Assembly (NCBI GenBank): GCA_018466975.1
Contig: CM031555.1
Span: forward strand, 1,116,001 to 1,180,000
From: Sparassis latifolia
Lineage: Eukaryota > Basidiomycota > Agaricomycetes > Polyporales > Sparassidaceae
Reading direction: 5' to 3'
DNA: 64,000 nt
Below the pieces are notes generated by a model, which was not told the DNA's origin, did no database searches, and was given only the letters and a program-made list of their open reading frames with translations. Below, piece after piece: positions 46,668 through 59,162 of the stretch. Each line of letters begins with the position of its first letter. Position 1 is the first letter of the stretch. A program made the position numbers and the translations under genes.

Positions 46668-49600
46668 ATGGCCATAGCTGACTCTGCGACTATCTCACCC
46701 GCCACTTCAGCAGAAAACAATACTCAGAATGGCTTTCACGCCGTCCAGCGCGATCCCAACTCTTGGGACAGTACTCTCCCCGCCAGTCAGGGTTTGTACG
46801 ACAACAGCTACGAGAAGGACTCCTGCGGTGTAGGCTTCATATGCCACATCAAGGGTGAACAGAGTCACAAGATAGTCTCCGATGCTCGCCAGCTCCTGTG
46901 TGCTATGACCCATCGTGGTGCTACTGGAGCCGACAGTCGTGACGGTGACGGTGCAGGCGTCATGACAGGCATTCCTCATCTTTTCTTCAAGCGCGAGGCT
47001 GAGAGAGACTTGGGCTGTGAACTGCCCGATGTGGGACGGTATGCCGTCGGTAATGTCTTTTTTAAAGCCAACGATCCGGTCGGTCTTCAAAAGCAACAAT
47101 CTGTCTTTTCGAAGATCGCTGGGGAGTTAGGCTTGCGCGTTCTCGGATGGAGGGAAGTACCCACAGACGGAACGATTCTCGGTCCAGCAGCCGCTAGCAA
47201 GGAGCCAGCGATATTACAACCATTTGTGGTGCTCCGATCCCATTACGGTGACGGTGCCACTTGTCGGGGTGGTCCTTTTGATGCAACACATTTCGAGAGT
47301 CAGCTCTACGTGCTCCGCAAGCACGCAACTCACAGCATGTTTGTCATTTTGTCCTTCTCACGATATGACTCTTAGCTCAATCATTGGGACTTGCTCCGTC
47401 TAAAGTACGCTTTCCAAAGGATTCTATGTCTGCTCTCTCTCGTCGAAGAACATCGTGTACAAGGGCCAATTATCGCCCCCGCAAGTGTACAACTACTATC
47501 ATGACCTGAACCATGTTCTATATTGTTCGCATTTCACCCTCGTGCATTCCCGTTTTTCCACCAACACGTTCCCAAGTTGGGATCGCGCGCAGCCCATGAG
47601 ATGGGCCGCCCACAATGGTGAGGACTACTATCTAACCGAGTGGCTTTAATGAATCGAATCTGATAACGATAATCAGGCGAGATTAACACCATCCGCGGCA
47701 ACAAAAACTGGATGCGCGCTCGAGAAGGTGTCCTTTCATCTACCCTCTTTGGCGAGCAGCTCGATCTCCTATACCCCATCATTGAATCTGGTGGATCTGA
47801 CTCTGCTGCGTTTGATAATGTCCTCGAGCTCCTCGTCGTCAATGGCGTCTTGACGCTTCCCGAAGCCATCATGATGTTGATTCCCGAAGCTTGGCAAGGG
47901 AATGAGAACATGGAGCCGGGTAAGAGGGCGTTCTATAACTGGGCAGCTTGTCTGCAGGAACCCTGGGATGGTCCCGCGCTGTTCGCGTTCAGCGACGGAC
48001 GCTACTGTGGTGCCAACCTTGATCGAAATGGGCTCAGGCCATGCCGGTACGTGGTCAGTAACGAGGACATCATCGTTTGCGCTTCCGAGGTCGGTGCCGT
48101 GTATATTCCTCCAGAGAAGGTTATCAGCAAAGGTCGCCTGAAGCCGGGGCGTATGCTTCTCGTAGACACAGAGGAGGGGCGCATAGTAGATGACAAGGAA
48201 CTCAAGCGCAACACTGCCAACAAGCAGAACTTTGCATCCTGGATTGAGACACATGTTCTGCATGTGCCGAACATCGTCAAGCGCGTGAAGCGCGTACACC
48301 CCATTGAAATCGACGTCGATGACTACACACTGAGCACGGACCCCAAGCTCCTTGCCTTTGGTTACACTGTCGAGCAGCTCAACCTGCTGATACTTCCTAT
48401 GGTTACCGAGGGCAAAGAGGCACTTGGATCTATGGGTAACGACGCGCCGCTCGCCTGCATATCCACACAGCCTCGCGTCATATACGACTATTTCCGTCAG
48501 CTCTTTGCGCAGGTCACGAACCCCCCGATCGATCCCATTCGAGAGGACATCGTCATGTCCTTGAACGCGTACGTCGGGCCCGAGGGCAACCTGCTCGAGA
48601 TGAAGCCAGAGCAATGCCATCGCATTCTCCTTCATTCGCCGATCCTCACTGTCGAGGAAATGAATGCGATGAAGAATCTCAAGTATGCGTACTCTTCATG
48701 GCCTTCACAGACTATCGACATCACGTTCCCGAAGGAGCAAGGCCTTCCCGGCTACAGGCTCGCTCTCGAGCGCGTTTGCAGCGAAGCAACTCAAGCCATT
48801 GACGACGGCATGAAGGTGATCATTCTTTCAGATCGCCAGACTGGTCCGAACCGTGTTCCTCTTTCTGCGTTGGTTGCGTGCGGTGGTGTTCACCACCATC
48901 TCGTGAGCCAGAAGAAGCGTGCTAAAGTTGCGATGATGATCGAGACTGGGGAGGCGCGTGAGGTCCACCACCTATGCGTTCTGTTGGGTTACGGTGCGGA
49001 TGCCATCTGCCCCTGGCTTGCGATCGAGGTCATTCACAAGGTTGAGCGTGAAGGATTGTAAGGATTTACATCTTCAGCCGTAGAGTAGCCATTGAATTTC
49101 TTTTTCAGGGTTAAGAACAACAAGACTTTCGAGGATCTGCTCCACAACTACCGTCACTCCGTCGACAACGGCATCCTCAAGGTCATGTCAAAGATGGGTA
49201 TCTCGACTCTTCAGTCATACAAGGGCGCGCAGATCTTTGAAGCCCTCGGGTTGCACACGGAGATCATCGAGAGCTGTTTCACTGGTACTGCTAGCCGCGT
49301 GCAGGGCGCCACCTTCGACCTGCTGGCGATGGATGCTTTCGAGATGCACGAGCGGGGCTGGCCGTCGCGTGAGACTATCATCCCTCCTGGCATGCCCGAG
49401 TCGGGCGAATACCACTGGCGGTCTGGCGGCGAAGCTCATATCAACGATCCGACTGCAATCGCTCACCTTCAGGATGCCGTTAGAGAGAAGAACCAGCGGG
49501 CGTATGACGCGTATGCCAAGAACTCTAACGACCAGACAAGAGCCGTGCAACTCCGTGGTCTCCTCGACTTCCGTTACGAGAGCGCGACCCCGATCCCGAT

Positions 49601-52600
49601 CGAACAGGTGGAGCCTTGGAACGAGATTGTTCGCCGCTTCGTTACCGGCGCAATGTCGTACGGCTCCATCTCGATGGAAGCTCACTCGACCTTGGCTATC
49701 GCGATGAACCGCCTCGGCGGAAAGTCGAACACTGGAGAGGGTGGTGAAGACGCCGAACGTTCTCAGCTCCTGCCGAACGGCGATTCCATGCGCTCAGCTA
49801 TCAAGCAAGTTGCATCTGGCCGTTTCGGTGTAACGTCCAATTATCTTGCCGATGCCGACGAACTCCAGATCAAGATGGCTCAAGGCGCGAAGCCCGGTGA
49901 GGGAGGAGAGTTGCCCGGACACAAGGTATCCGGATCGATCGCTCGCACGCGGCATTCCACGGCTGGCGTTGGTCTTATCTCCCCCCCTCCTCACCACGAT
50001 ATCTACTCCATCGAGGATCTCAAGCAGTTGATCTACGATTTGAAGTGTTCCAACCCGAGAGCACGTGTCTCCGTCAAGTTGGTTTCGGAAGTCGGTGTAG
50101 GTATTGTCGCGAGCGGTGTTGCAAAAGCGAAGGCGGATCATATTCTCATTTCTGGTCACGATGGTGGTACTGGCGCTTCTCGCTGGACTGGTATCAAAAA
50201 CGCGGGTCTGCCATGGGAACTCGGTTTGGCTGAGACTCACCAGACCTTGGTCTTGAACGACTTGCGTGGTCGTGTCACGGTGCAGACAGACGGGCAGGTC
50301 CGAACTGGACGAGATGTTGCGATCGCATGTCTCCTTGGTGCTGAGGAGTGGGGCTTCGCAACAACTCCTCTGATTGCGATGGGATGTATCATGATGAGGA
50401 AATGTCATTGTAAGCAGCTCTCCCCAATACGTCGTTAGTCGAGAGACTGACGAACCGAATTTAGTAAATACTTGCCCCGTCGGTATCGCGACTCAGGACC
50501 CTCAACTTCGTGCGAAATTCGCTGGGCAGCCCGAGCAAGTCATTAACTTCTTCTACTACATCGCCGAAGATCTTCGTTCCTACATGGCTAAACTTGGATT
50601 CCGGACGATCAACGAGATGGTTGGCCGAGCAGATATGCTCAAGGTGGACGAGAAGCTTCGCACGCGGAAGACCGCCCATCTCGATCTGTCCGCCATCTTG
50701 AAGCCGGCCTGGCAGATGCGCCCTGGTGCCGCCACCTACCGTGTTAGAGCTCAAGACCACAAACTGTACATTCGTTTGGACAATAAATTCATCGACGAGT
50801 CGGAGCCTGCTCTTACGAAAGGACTCCCGGTCCACATTGATTGCGACGTCACAAATACCGACCGTGCCCTCGGCACTTCTTTGTCTTACAAAGTATCCAA
50901 GCTTTACGGTGAGGAAGGACTTCCGAAGGATACGATTCACATCAGCATGCGCGGCTCTGCAGGCCAATCACTCGGGGCCTTCCTCGCGCCCGGTATCACC
51001 ATAGAGCTGGAAGGCGACGCAAATGATTATGTTGGCAAAGGTCTCTCTGGTGGTCGATTGATTGTATACCCCCCCAAGGCATCGACCTTCAAGGCTGAGG
51101 AGAACATCATCGTTGGAAACGTCTGTCTTTACGGTGCGACATCTGGAGAAGCGTTCGTCCGTGGTGTCGCTGCTGAGCGTTTCGCTGTACGAAACTCCGG
51201 CGCATTTGCCGTTGTTGAGGGCACTGGCGATCACGGATGCGAGTACATGACTGGTGGGCGTGTTGTTGTGCTTGGTAGCACTGGCCGCAACTTCGCTGCC
51301 GGTATGAGCGGAGGCATTGCTTATGTGCTGGACACCGCCCACACCTTCGCATCAAAAGTTAACCTTGAAATGGTGGAACTCGGGAAGGTCACTGATCCTC
51401 GTGAAATCGCTGAACTACGTGGTCTCATCGAGGACCATCGTCATTACACCGGCTCCGAAGTCGCTGATCGTGTTCTTCACGACTTCCACCATCTCCTACC
51501 CTTGTTCGTTCGAGTCATGCCTGGCGATTACAAGCGCGTTTTGGAGGAGCAGGCGGCGAAACTGAAGGAGGAGAAATTGCGGCAGAACGTCATTGACCTC
51601 GTACCCTCGCGCACCGCTAGTCAAGTCGACCTCGCCTCTGAGGGTTTGGAAGACATCCTACTCCCCAAGGAACCTCCATCGTGGCATGGCAGTCGATCGA
51701 CTTCGAGGGGCCGTTTAGAACCATCTGTTACTGATATGGAGGACTCCCTTGTTGACGATGCAACCACCAAGCAGCGCCTGAACAAGCTTGATAAGACCCG
51801 AGGCTTCATGAAGTACAAGCGTCTGACCGAGGCCTACCGCCCACCGCGGAAGCGTGTCAAAGATTGGAAGGAGATCTCCACACGTTTGACAGAAGGCGAA
51901 CTGAAGTACCAGTCCGCACGTTGCATGGACTGTGGAGTGCCCTTCTGTCAGTCGGACACTGGATGTCCTGTCTCGAACATCATCCCCAAGTGGAACGACT
52001 TGGTGTTCAAGGACCAGTGGCAAGACGCTTTGAACCGCCTTTTGCTGACGAACAATTTCCCCGAGTTCACTGGTCGCGTGTGCCCCGCTCCATGTGAGGG
52101 TGCTTGCGTGCTCGGGATCAACGAGCAACCGGTGGGTATTAAGAGCATTGAGTGCGCTATTATCGACAAGGTGGGTTAATCTCCGCATGAAGGTCGACAT
52201 TTGTTCGTTTACGATATATATCACCACCAGGGATTCGAGATGGGCTGGATGGCACCAAATCCTCCCAAGATCCGTACAGGACGGAAGATCGCCATCGTCG
52301 GCTCGGGTCCTTCAGGGCTTGCTTGTGCAGATCAGCTGAACAAGGCTGGTCACTCGGTGACTGTCTACGACCGCAATGACCGCATGGGTGGTCTCCTCAT
52401 GTACGGTATCCCCAAGTAAGTGGCCGCAACCATCTCACTTCTAGCAGCTCAATTAACATCGATTTAGCATGAAGCTCGATAAGGCCGTCGTGCAGAGGCG
52501 GTTAGACCTGATGACTGCTGAGGGCGTGGTAAGTGGTTGTACTCATTTTGGTGATCGTCTGAATCCTCATGTAATTTTTGACGCAGACCTTCGTCCCGAA

Positions 52601-53898
52601 CGTTCACGTCGGCAAGGACCTCGACGTGAACGATCTGCGTGCTGAGAACGATGCTGTTGTTATCTGTACTGGAGCTACGTGGCCTCGTGACCTCAAGATA
52701 CCCAATCGCGAGGTCGACGGCATCCACTTCGCTATGGAGTACCTACAGGTACGTTCCTTACGATCCCAAAATAGAAACTTATATTCATACCTTCTATTCA
52801 GCTGAACACCAAGTCACTCCTCGACTCCGAGCTCCAGAACGGTAACTACATCAATGCGAAGGGCAAGGACGTCATCGTCATCGGTGGTGGTGACACCGGT
52901 AATGACTGTATCGGTACTTCTATGCGGCATGGTGCAAAGTCGGTGACGAACTTCGAGCTGCTGCCGAAGCCTCCAGCGGGTCGCGGACGCGACAACCCGT
53001 GGCCCCAGTGGCCAAGGTGAGTGGTCCTTTCTTGATCCAAGCCAAACCTGGATATTCACATGTTGGCAGGATCTTCCGCACGGATTACGGTCATACTGAG
53101 GTCGCTGCTCACTTCGGAAACGGTAGTTGCCCTTGTCGTTGCTTATCAGGGGACGAGCTAATGTCTACATGACAGATCCCCGCGAGTACTGCATCTCGAC
53201 CAAAGACTTCGTCATCGATGAAGAGGGCAAGCTCATGGGCCTCAATACAGGTGAGTTCACGTAATGTTTTCTTTCAAACGGCTCTCTGACGCCTCGATCC
53301 CTTGTGTAGTTCGTGTCGAGTGGACGAAGGACAGTGGCGGACGGTGGAAGATGGAGGAAGTCCCGGGTTCCGAGAAGTTTTTCCCAGCGCAGCTCGTCTT
53401 CCTCGCACTTGGCTTCCTCGGTCCCGAGTCCGAGGCAATCAAGGCGCTCGGCGTCAAGCAGGATGCACGGTCGAATATCCAGACCCCAAACAAGGTGAGG
53501 CACACACACTTACGGATGAGCACGTGGCTGATCATCATGACCATTGTAGCAATACTCGACGAATGTCGAGGGCGTCTTCGCTGCGGGTGACTGCCGCCGC
53601 GGCCAGTCCTTGATCGTCTGGGGTATCAAGTACGTTTTTTCTCCTCGACATACTAGTCGGCGCGAAGCTGATGGTGGTTGCGTTGTTCTAGCGAGGGTCG
53701 CGGCGCTGCGGCTGAAGTCGATGCATGGCTCAGTGGCGGGAAGACGAGGTTACCGGCGGATGGTGGGATCAAGCAGAGGGTAAGTGCTCCTTGTAGCATC
53801 TACATCAGCAGAGTAACTTAACGAAACGCGTGCAGGTGTTCATTCCACCTGCAAGCACGCTCACGAGCGACACGCAGGTCGTGGAGGTCGAGGCGTGA
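46668..53898 (+). CDS. GLT1: Glutamate synthase (GOGAT), fused large and small subunits
   Basis: Makes two glutamates from glutamine and 2-oxoglutarate, using NAD(P)H. The start ATG at 46,668 gives [14 protein letters not shown], a short propeptide, then the N-terminal nucleophile cysteine in [16 protein letters not shown]. Amidotransferase part: [42 protein letters not shown] synthase part: [45 protein letters not shown] and the 3Fe-4S cysteines in [18 protein letters not shown] repeats follow ([21 protein letters not shown]). The GltD-like end has 4Fe-4S cysteines ([23 protein letters not shown]), [17 protein letters not shown] (FAD) and [14 protein letters not shown] (NAD(P)H), ending [13 protein letters not shown] with TGA at 53,896-53,898. 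About 2,100 residues and 13 introns. Intron 47,339-47,405 uses the later of two acceptors. Cofactor NADH or NADPH cannot be told. Confidence 0.96.
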
Positions 53899-54128
53899 GC
53901 GGGCACAGGACTACATGATGAGGTCTTCAACTCCGGCATGTTTTTTTGGGTTGAGTTTGATCCCGTAATGACGAGTGTACGATTTGATATGACACGCTAT
54001 GGTACGATACAATGCAGATCTGTAACACATCTACGACATACAATAAAATGTATCGTTCTTTTTCCCTCCAAAAGATCGAGCAAATACAAATAAATGAAAT
54101 CTGCGGACGAGAGCTGGTTCAGCATAGA

Positions 54129-55217
54129 TCAACCCAGGCGTTGCTCCTCTTCGTAGATGCGCACGCCACCCTTACCCCAGACTTCCAGCACGGCCTTGCC
54201 CGCGCCTGTCGGCTGTGTGAACGCTACCTCGCCCTTGGCGGGGTCGAGCGGACACCCCAGGATGAAGGTGGACGCTGCGGCAGAGAGGAGGTGAGACGCG
54301 ATGCCGAGGCGGCGGTGAGAGGACGAGACGAAGAGGCGCGGGATGCCGAGTGGGGTCGGAAGCGGGGCAGGGCGGACGTAAAGATTTGTGGAGGTGTCGA
54401 CGGAGATGAGGCTCATGTGTGTGCGCGCGCCCGACGGGGAGAGGTCGGCGTCGGAGGCAACCGCCATGGCGGTAGAGATGCGCTGCGCGATGACGCAGCC
54501 CACGATCGTTTCGCGGGCGGAGGGTGCGGTGTTGGTAGAGTTGCTGGTGGAGGGGAGGAGGAAGAGGTAGAATTTGCTGTGCTTGAGGACGGCTCGTGAG
54601 AGAGGGGGTGAGGAGAGCGCGAGGCGGATCGTCTCGAGGAGTGTCGTGAGCTACGGCGGAAAATTTGAGCATCAGTTGGGATTCTGGGGCATGTGTGAGT
54701 GACACTAACCTTTGCGCCGATTTTTCCTCCAACGTCTGGTCTGAAGCATATGATACGTCCCTTGACTCCACTCTTGAGCTTCAAGCCAGTGGCGATCTCC
54801 TCTACACCAACCTTGCCCACCTCCCGCTCCTCGTCCTTACCCCACTCCAGGCCCCTCTGCACCCTTACGCAATGCTTCTTGTGCAGACTCTCGTCATCTG
54901 GAGCGCCCTTGGTATACGACAGGTCACACAAGGGGCAGGTCCTGAGTACGGTGGTGTCCAGGAGAAGTGGAGCTGTGTGAACTTCTTCTGTTTCGGCGGC
55001 TCCTTGCCCTTGCGCGTCTTCAGCTGAGATTTCGCTGGGGTTTTGCTGTGTGGTGCTGCTTTTTCGCTGGAGGGGCGTTGGAGACCGTGGCGCTGTCGGC
55101 GAGGGGCCGCTTGCGTTTGAGCGTGGGTGGGGAAGAGTATAGATCGGAAGGCGGGGATGACGGGATGGGAGGTCTCGCAGCACGAGAGCCGTATGTTCGC
55201 TTGACTCTGGGTGTCAT
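54129..55217 (-). CDS. ECO1: Sister-chromatid cohesion acetyltransferase Eco1 (ESCO)
   Basis: Eco1 acetylates cohesin Smc3 in S phase. The start at 55,217 gives MTPRVKRTYGSRAARPP, with a basic Pro/Ser-rich tail. Next is KKFTQLHF and the C2H2 zinc finger (LRTCPLCDLSYTKGAPDDE, then H...KKHC), then the acetyltransferase domain: RAVLKHSKFYLFLLPS, TIVGCVIAQRI, GIPRLFVSSSHRRLGIASHL (acetyl-CoA loop region) and GCPLDPAKGEVAFTQPTGAG, ending at 54,129. One clear intron (about 54,712-54,651) is seen. Two one-base slips are needed in the N-terminal part: near 55,037-55,044 (AAAACCCC on the coding strand) and near 54,960-54,965 (TTCTCCTGG), both homopolymer sites. GLT1 converges on it from the left, 230 bases away. 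Confidence 0.85.
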
Positions 55218-55582
55218 ATTGTTGTGCAGAAAGTCAGAGGGTGAAGTGTTGTTAGGACGAATGCGGCGGAGCACGAGGGCGCGTCGCGTTGGCTCTGTTT
55301 GGCGCTGACGCACTTCGCGCGTTCATCACGTGCGCGCGTCATATGTTTTCTCCGCAGAAATATGTTTTGTATCGATTGGCAGACACTAGGACTTACATTT
55401 GGTTCTGTGATACTTGATTTGTAAATAAAGTAATATTACACCAGACAAATAGAAAGTTATACATGACACATGACTGCAAAACCGATAGTACAGATGACCT
55501 CGAATACTAAAAGAGTGAGTGAAGGATACATATCATCACGAAGTCGTCAAGGGTCATCACAACAACACCGAACCATCCTCTC
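55218..55582. other. Interval between GH55 stop and ECO1 start
   Basis: This 365-base stretch is the upstream region of ECO1 and the 3' end of the GH55 gene. An in-frame extension of ECO1 to 55,313 exists but is ignored, because MTPRVKRTYGSR is the usual family start. Nothing else was recognised. Confidence 0.5.
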
Positions 55583-58500
55583 TCACTGGGTCCACACAGT
55601 CACAGTCGACTGGAGCCCGTTCACGTTCTGGCTCTCGGGGATGACTCCCGCGCCGTTCACGCTCAGCTGGTATGTCACACCGACCGTCGCCAGGCTGTAG
55701 ATGCTGATCGACGACGCGGAGTCGATGTTGACGAGCTGACTTTGGCATGTCGATCCAGTCAAGCAGCTCTGGCTGTAATTCTGGAAGAAGCTGTAGAATC
55801 CGGCTCCTAAAGTACACGAGAGATCAGAAATAGCTGTGCTCAGTTACATGAGACGCGTACCGAACAGGATGATGTCGCTTGATGATGACACGCTCAGCGC
55901 CCATGCTGAAGTCAGGCCAGAGGGAAATGACGGATCGTCATAGGCACTGTTGATTGAGAAGGGAGTGGGTACTGCTGGGACGGGTTGGTAGTACGGCTAC
56001 AACGCATTTCCTGTCAGACCATATGATTTCGACAAGCAGTAAGTGTAACATTCACCGTCTCTGTTTGTGCCAGACCAATGTAATGATTCTGGGCACCCGC
56101 GAGGTTGTATTGGTAGAGCGTATGGTGCTCAGCTGGTGATATTACACTGAGAGACACTCAATTTTTTCTTGGTCTACAACTCACAAGCTGCGTTAAGGAA
56201 AAACAAGGCGTTTAGTCCTGATTTTTCCTTGCTAAAAGGTACTCACAAGTTCCAATCAACCACACCGGTCCAGCAGACTGGGAGAGAATGCCCCGTCCGC
56301 TGAAGATGGTGAGTTGCGAGGTACCATCACCGTCCAGGTCATGATCCGCTAGCCATACCCAAGTACCCTGGAAAACGGCACGGTAAGAATCACGACAGAC
56401 AGCTCTATAATAGGACCACTAACTTCAAGATAGGCGTTAGAACTGGGCGTCAGATGCAGGGCGAGGAACGCCGCGAAGCATGAAGTTGAGTCTGATCCGG
56501 ACGGGCAAGTCGCCGCCTCCAGGTTCGTGCCGGCAGCTGTGCACCGAAGAAGGTCAAATGTGGCCAAATACCGGTGCAAAGGAATATGAATGACCTCCTC
56601 CAAGCCTATGGCAGATAAAATCAATAAAAATCCGATGGCTGCAAATAAGAACGAACGTACCGGATGTGAGAGTCCCACATCGCAGCGCCGCCCTGGGTAG
56701 GAGAGTTCACATTCCATTCCACGACGATGGCCCCGGGAGCTGTCGCCGATCACGTGAGATCCGCGATACTTCTTCTCCCGCGAGAAAGACGTACCAGGGC
56801 CCTGGGTAGCGAACACGATATCCGAGATCTCCATGATGCCGGACGAGCCAGACTCACCGACGCGTACCATTACCGTCGGGCTGTTCTGGTTCTGGAATGC
56901 GGACCCGCCACCCATGATGACGCTCCACGCTTCGCCGACCATCTGAGTACCTGCGGGGATGGTCAGAGTGTTCGTGATCAGGTATGTGCCTGCATCAAAG
57001 AAGACAATGGCGCAGCCGGTATACTGTTGGCGGGGAAGGCATAGACGCATCAGGACAAAGTATCCGCGGAAGGAAAAAGCCGACTAACCTCGTTCAGGAT
57101 ATTTTGCAGAGCCGTCGTGTCATCCGTGACACCGTCGCCCTTGGCACCGTTGCTCTTGACGCTGACAAACTGGCTGACCGCATAGTCCTCGTACCTGAAT
57201 ATTGGGCGCTCCATCAGTAGTCGTCCATCCACGGCTACGGAAAATAATATTTACTGCGGATGCACTCTCCCGAATATTCTCCCCGCGCTATTCAGCAGGG
57301 TCCCAGATTTGCTGGGCGCAGCAATATTGCCCTGCTCGAACGAGAAGCTGCTGCTCGTGCCCGAGTAGACGTTGCCCCGGCCCCAGCTGGTGATCGTCGT
57401 CGTGCCACCGGCGAGGACGACCGCGCCTCCAACGATGCCGACAGCCGTGGGCACATCGGTGAGCTGGCAGTTGTTCAACACGAGCGAGCCAGCGAGGGAG
57501 GTAGTCGCGACCGAGGACCGCACGAAGATAGGCGTATTGGTGACGACCGCGTCTATGATCGCCTCGCCGCCGACAGTCTGCACAGAGGCATGATCAGGGA
57601 AGGAACTGAAAACACTGGAAGCGCGTGTCTGACCTGCGTAGATTGCGTGGTACCGCCTGTTTCGAGGTCAAATCCCACCTGGCAGTTGTTGACTAATTAT
57701 CCATATTAGCAGAAGTTGAAAAGCCATAATTCACGCATGCTTACTATTAACGCCTTGGAAGGTCCAACCTGCATGGGAAATAGCGGTCAGTAGAGGCCTA
57801 TCTTTAGACAAAGACGAGACATCCTGACCCCAATTCCAAATCCCGTAAACCGCTGAGTAGCAATACACGTCAATCTCGATGCCAAGCAATTTTCCAGGAT
57901 GATCTCACAGATGTTGACATTGTTGAAGGTCACGTTGCGGACTGTAAATCTGATGGAGCGCCGCGGAAGAACTTAAGATTCCTTCAAATGAGCACAGACA
58001 GAATACTCACTGTTGGTTCCCGACCCACATGCCATATTTGCCTGTTGATCTGAACTCAGTGGCTGCCTGAGTCTGTCGGAGCCGACGGGAGCTTACCTCC
58101 ATTGAACACGAGATCTAGCAATGACGAAATCGTCAGAAGACTCGTTTAGATGAACTAGAGAAGAGCATACCGCCCATGAAGCCGCCACTACCGTTCTCCA
58201 TCCAGATACCTAGCAAACACGATGAATGCCAACATCGAACCACTCACGATGTGATCACATACCTTGATGTGAGTTCCCTGAGGCGGTGCTCATCTCGAAG
58301 ACGATGTTCATGAGCGAGGTGGCCTGAGCTACTTGCCAGTGGATACCGGTGGCAGATGTGGACGCGGGCATTTGAGTGAGGTTGATGACGAAGTTGCGCA
58401 CGCTGCGGAAGAAGTTATTCTGGTTGGTGTACCATTGCGCGCCGCCGCCATTCGCGATGTACGGATCCGCATCTAATCAATAACATCGGGCATGATGACC

Positions 58501-59162
58501 ACATGTCCATGAACATCTAGGAGAGAACTGACCTATGACAGCCATGCCGCTGAACCCGGACGAGGCCAAGAGAGTCGGAGGTACCCTCGCATCTCCGATG
58601 AGTACCGTGTAGTAGTATGCACTGCATCGAACAACGATCAGAAATACCGACCAGAGACCAGGATCCGGATGTACGTACATGATTGGGGTCGATATCAGAT
58701 AAGTGCTGTAGAAATTCAAACGGACGGCGTAAGGTGCAGTCAATCACGTGGATGGTGCAGCATACCCTTGAGGGAAGAACACGATGGCTGGCGTAACGGT
58801 GGAAGAGGGACATGAACCTCCACCACATCTGCTTCCGGAAGAGATCGCATTACTGGCATAGAATGCGTGGTCAACGGTGTTTGATATGGAAGCACTAAAT
58901 AGACAAACTTGATAGCGGCGGTGTCGTCCGTCACGCCATCGCCAACGGCCCCGAAGTCCTTGACGTTACGGAAAACCTGGTAGGAGCTAGGATCCGGGTT
59001 GAAAGGAGAGGTGCCCTGGTGCGTAATGTCCTGCAACCAGTATGGGGCTCCTGGTGCAGCGGTCCCACCGCCAAGCGGAGTGGAACATGCGGTCCCCAGT
59101 GCAGAGGCAAGCGGAAGCGATGCTAAGAAGCTGTAAGCAAGCAGCATGAAACTCGCCAACAT
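55583..59162 (-). CDS. Secreted GH55 exo-beta-1,3-glucanase (glucan 1,3-beta-glucosidase)
   Basis: A secreted enzyme that releases glucose or short units from the ends of beta-1,3-glucans, either the fungus's own wall and sheath or those of other fungi. The start at 59,162 gives a signal peptide (MLASFMLLAYSFLASLPLAS|ALG). Two pectate-lyase-like beta-helix halves follow, each opening with the family motif: FRNVKDFGAVGDGVTDDTAA near the start and SVKSNGAKGDGVTDDTTALQ in the middle. Other blocks: YYYTVLIGDARVPPTLLASS, FVINLTQMPASTSATGIHWQ, IWMENGSGGFMGDLVFNGG, AGTQMVGEAWSVIMGGG, EWNVNSPTQGGAAMWDSH, AYLEGTWVWLADHDLDGDG and ILFGAGFYSFFQNYSQSC, ending VNGLQSTVTVWTQ and TGA at 55,583-55,585. About 20 very short introns; roughly 770 residues, the usual size. 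No frame break was noticed, though not every intron was resolved. Confidence 0.88.

Noticed and set aside
47339..47405. Apparent stop and frame break in GLT1 after RKHATHS
   Set aside because: Using the second acceptor (ctaaag at 47,405) restores [17 protein letters not shown]; the gene is intact.
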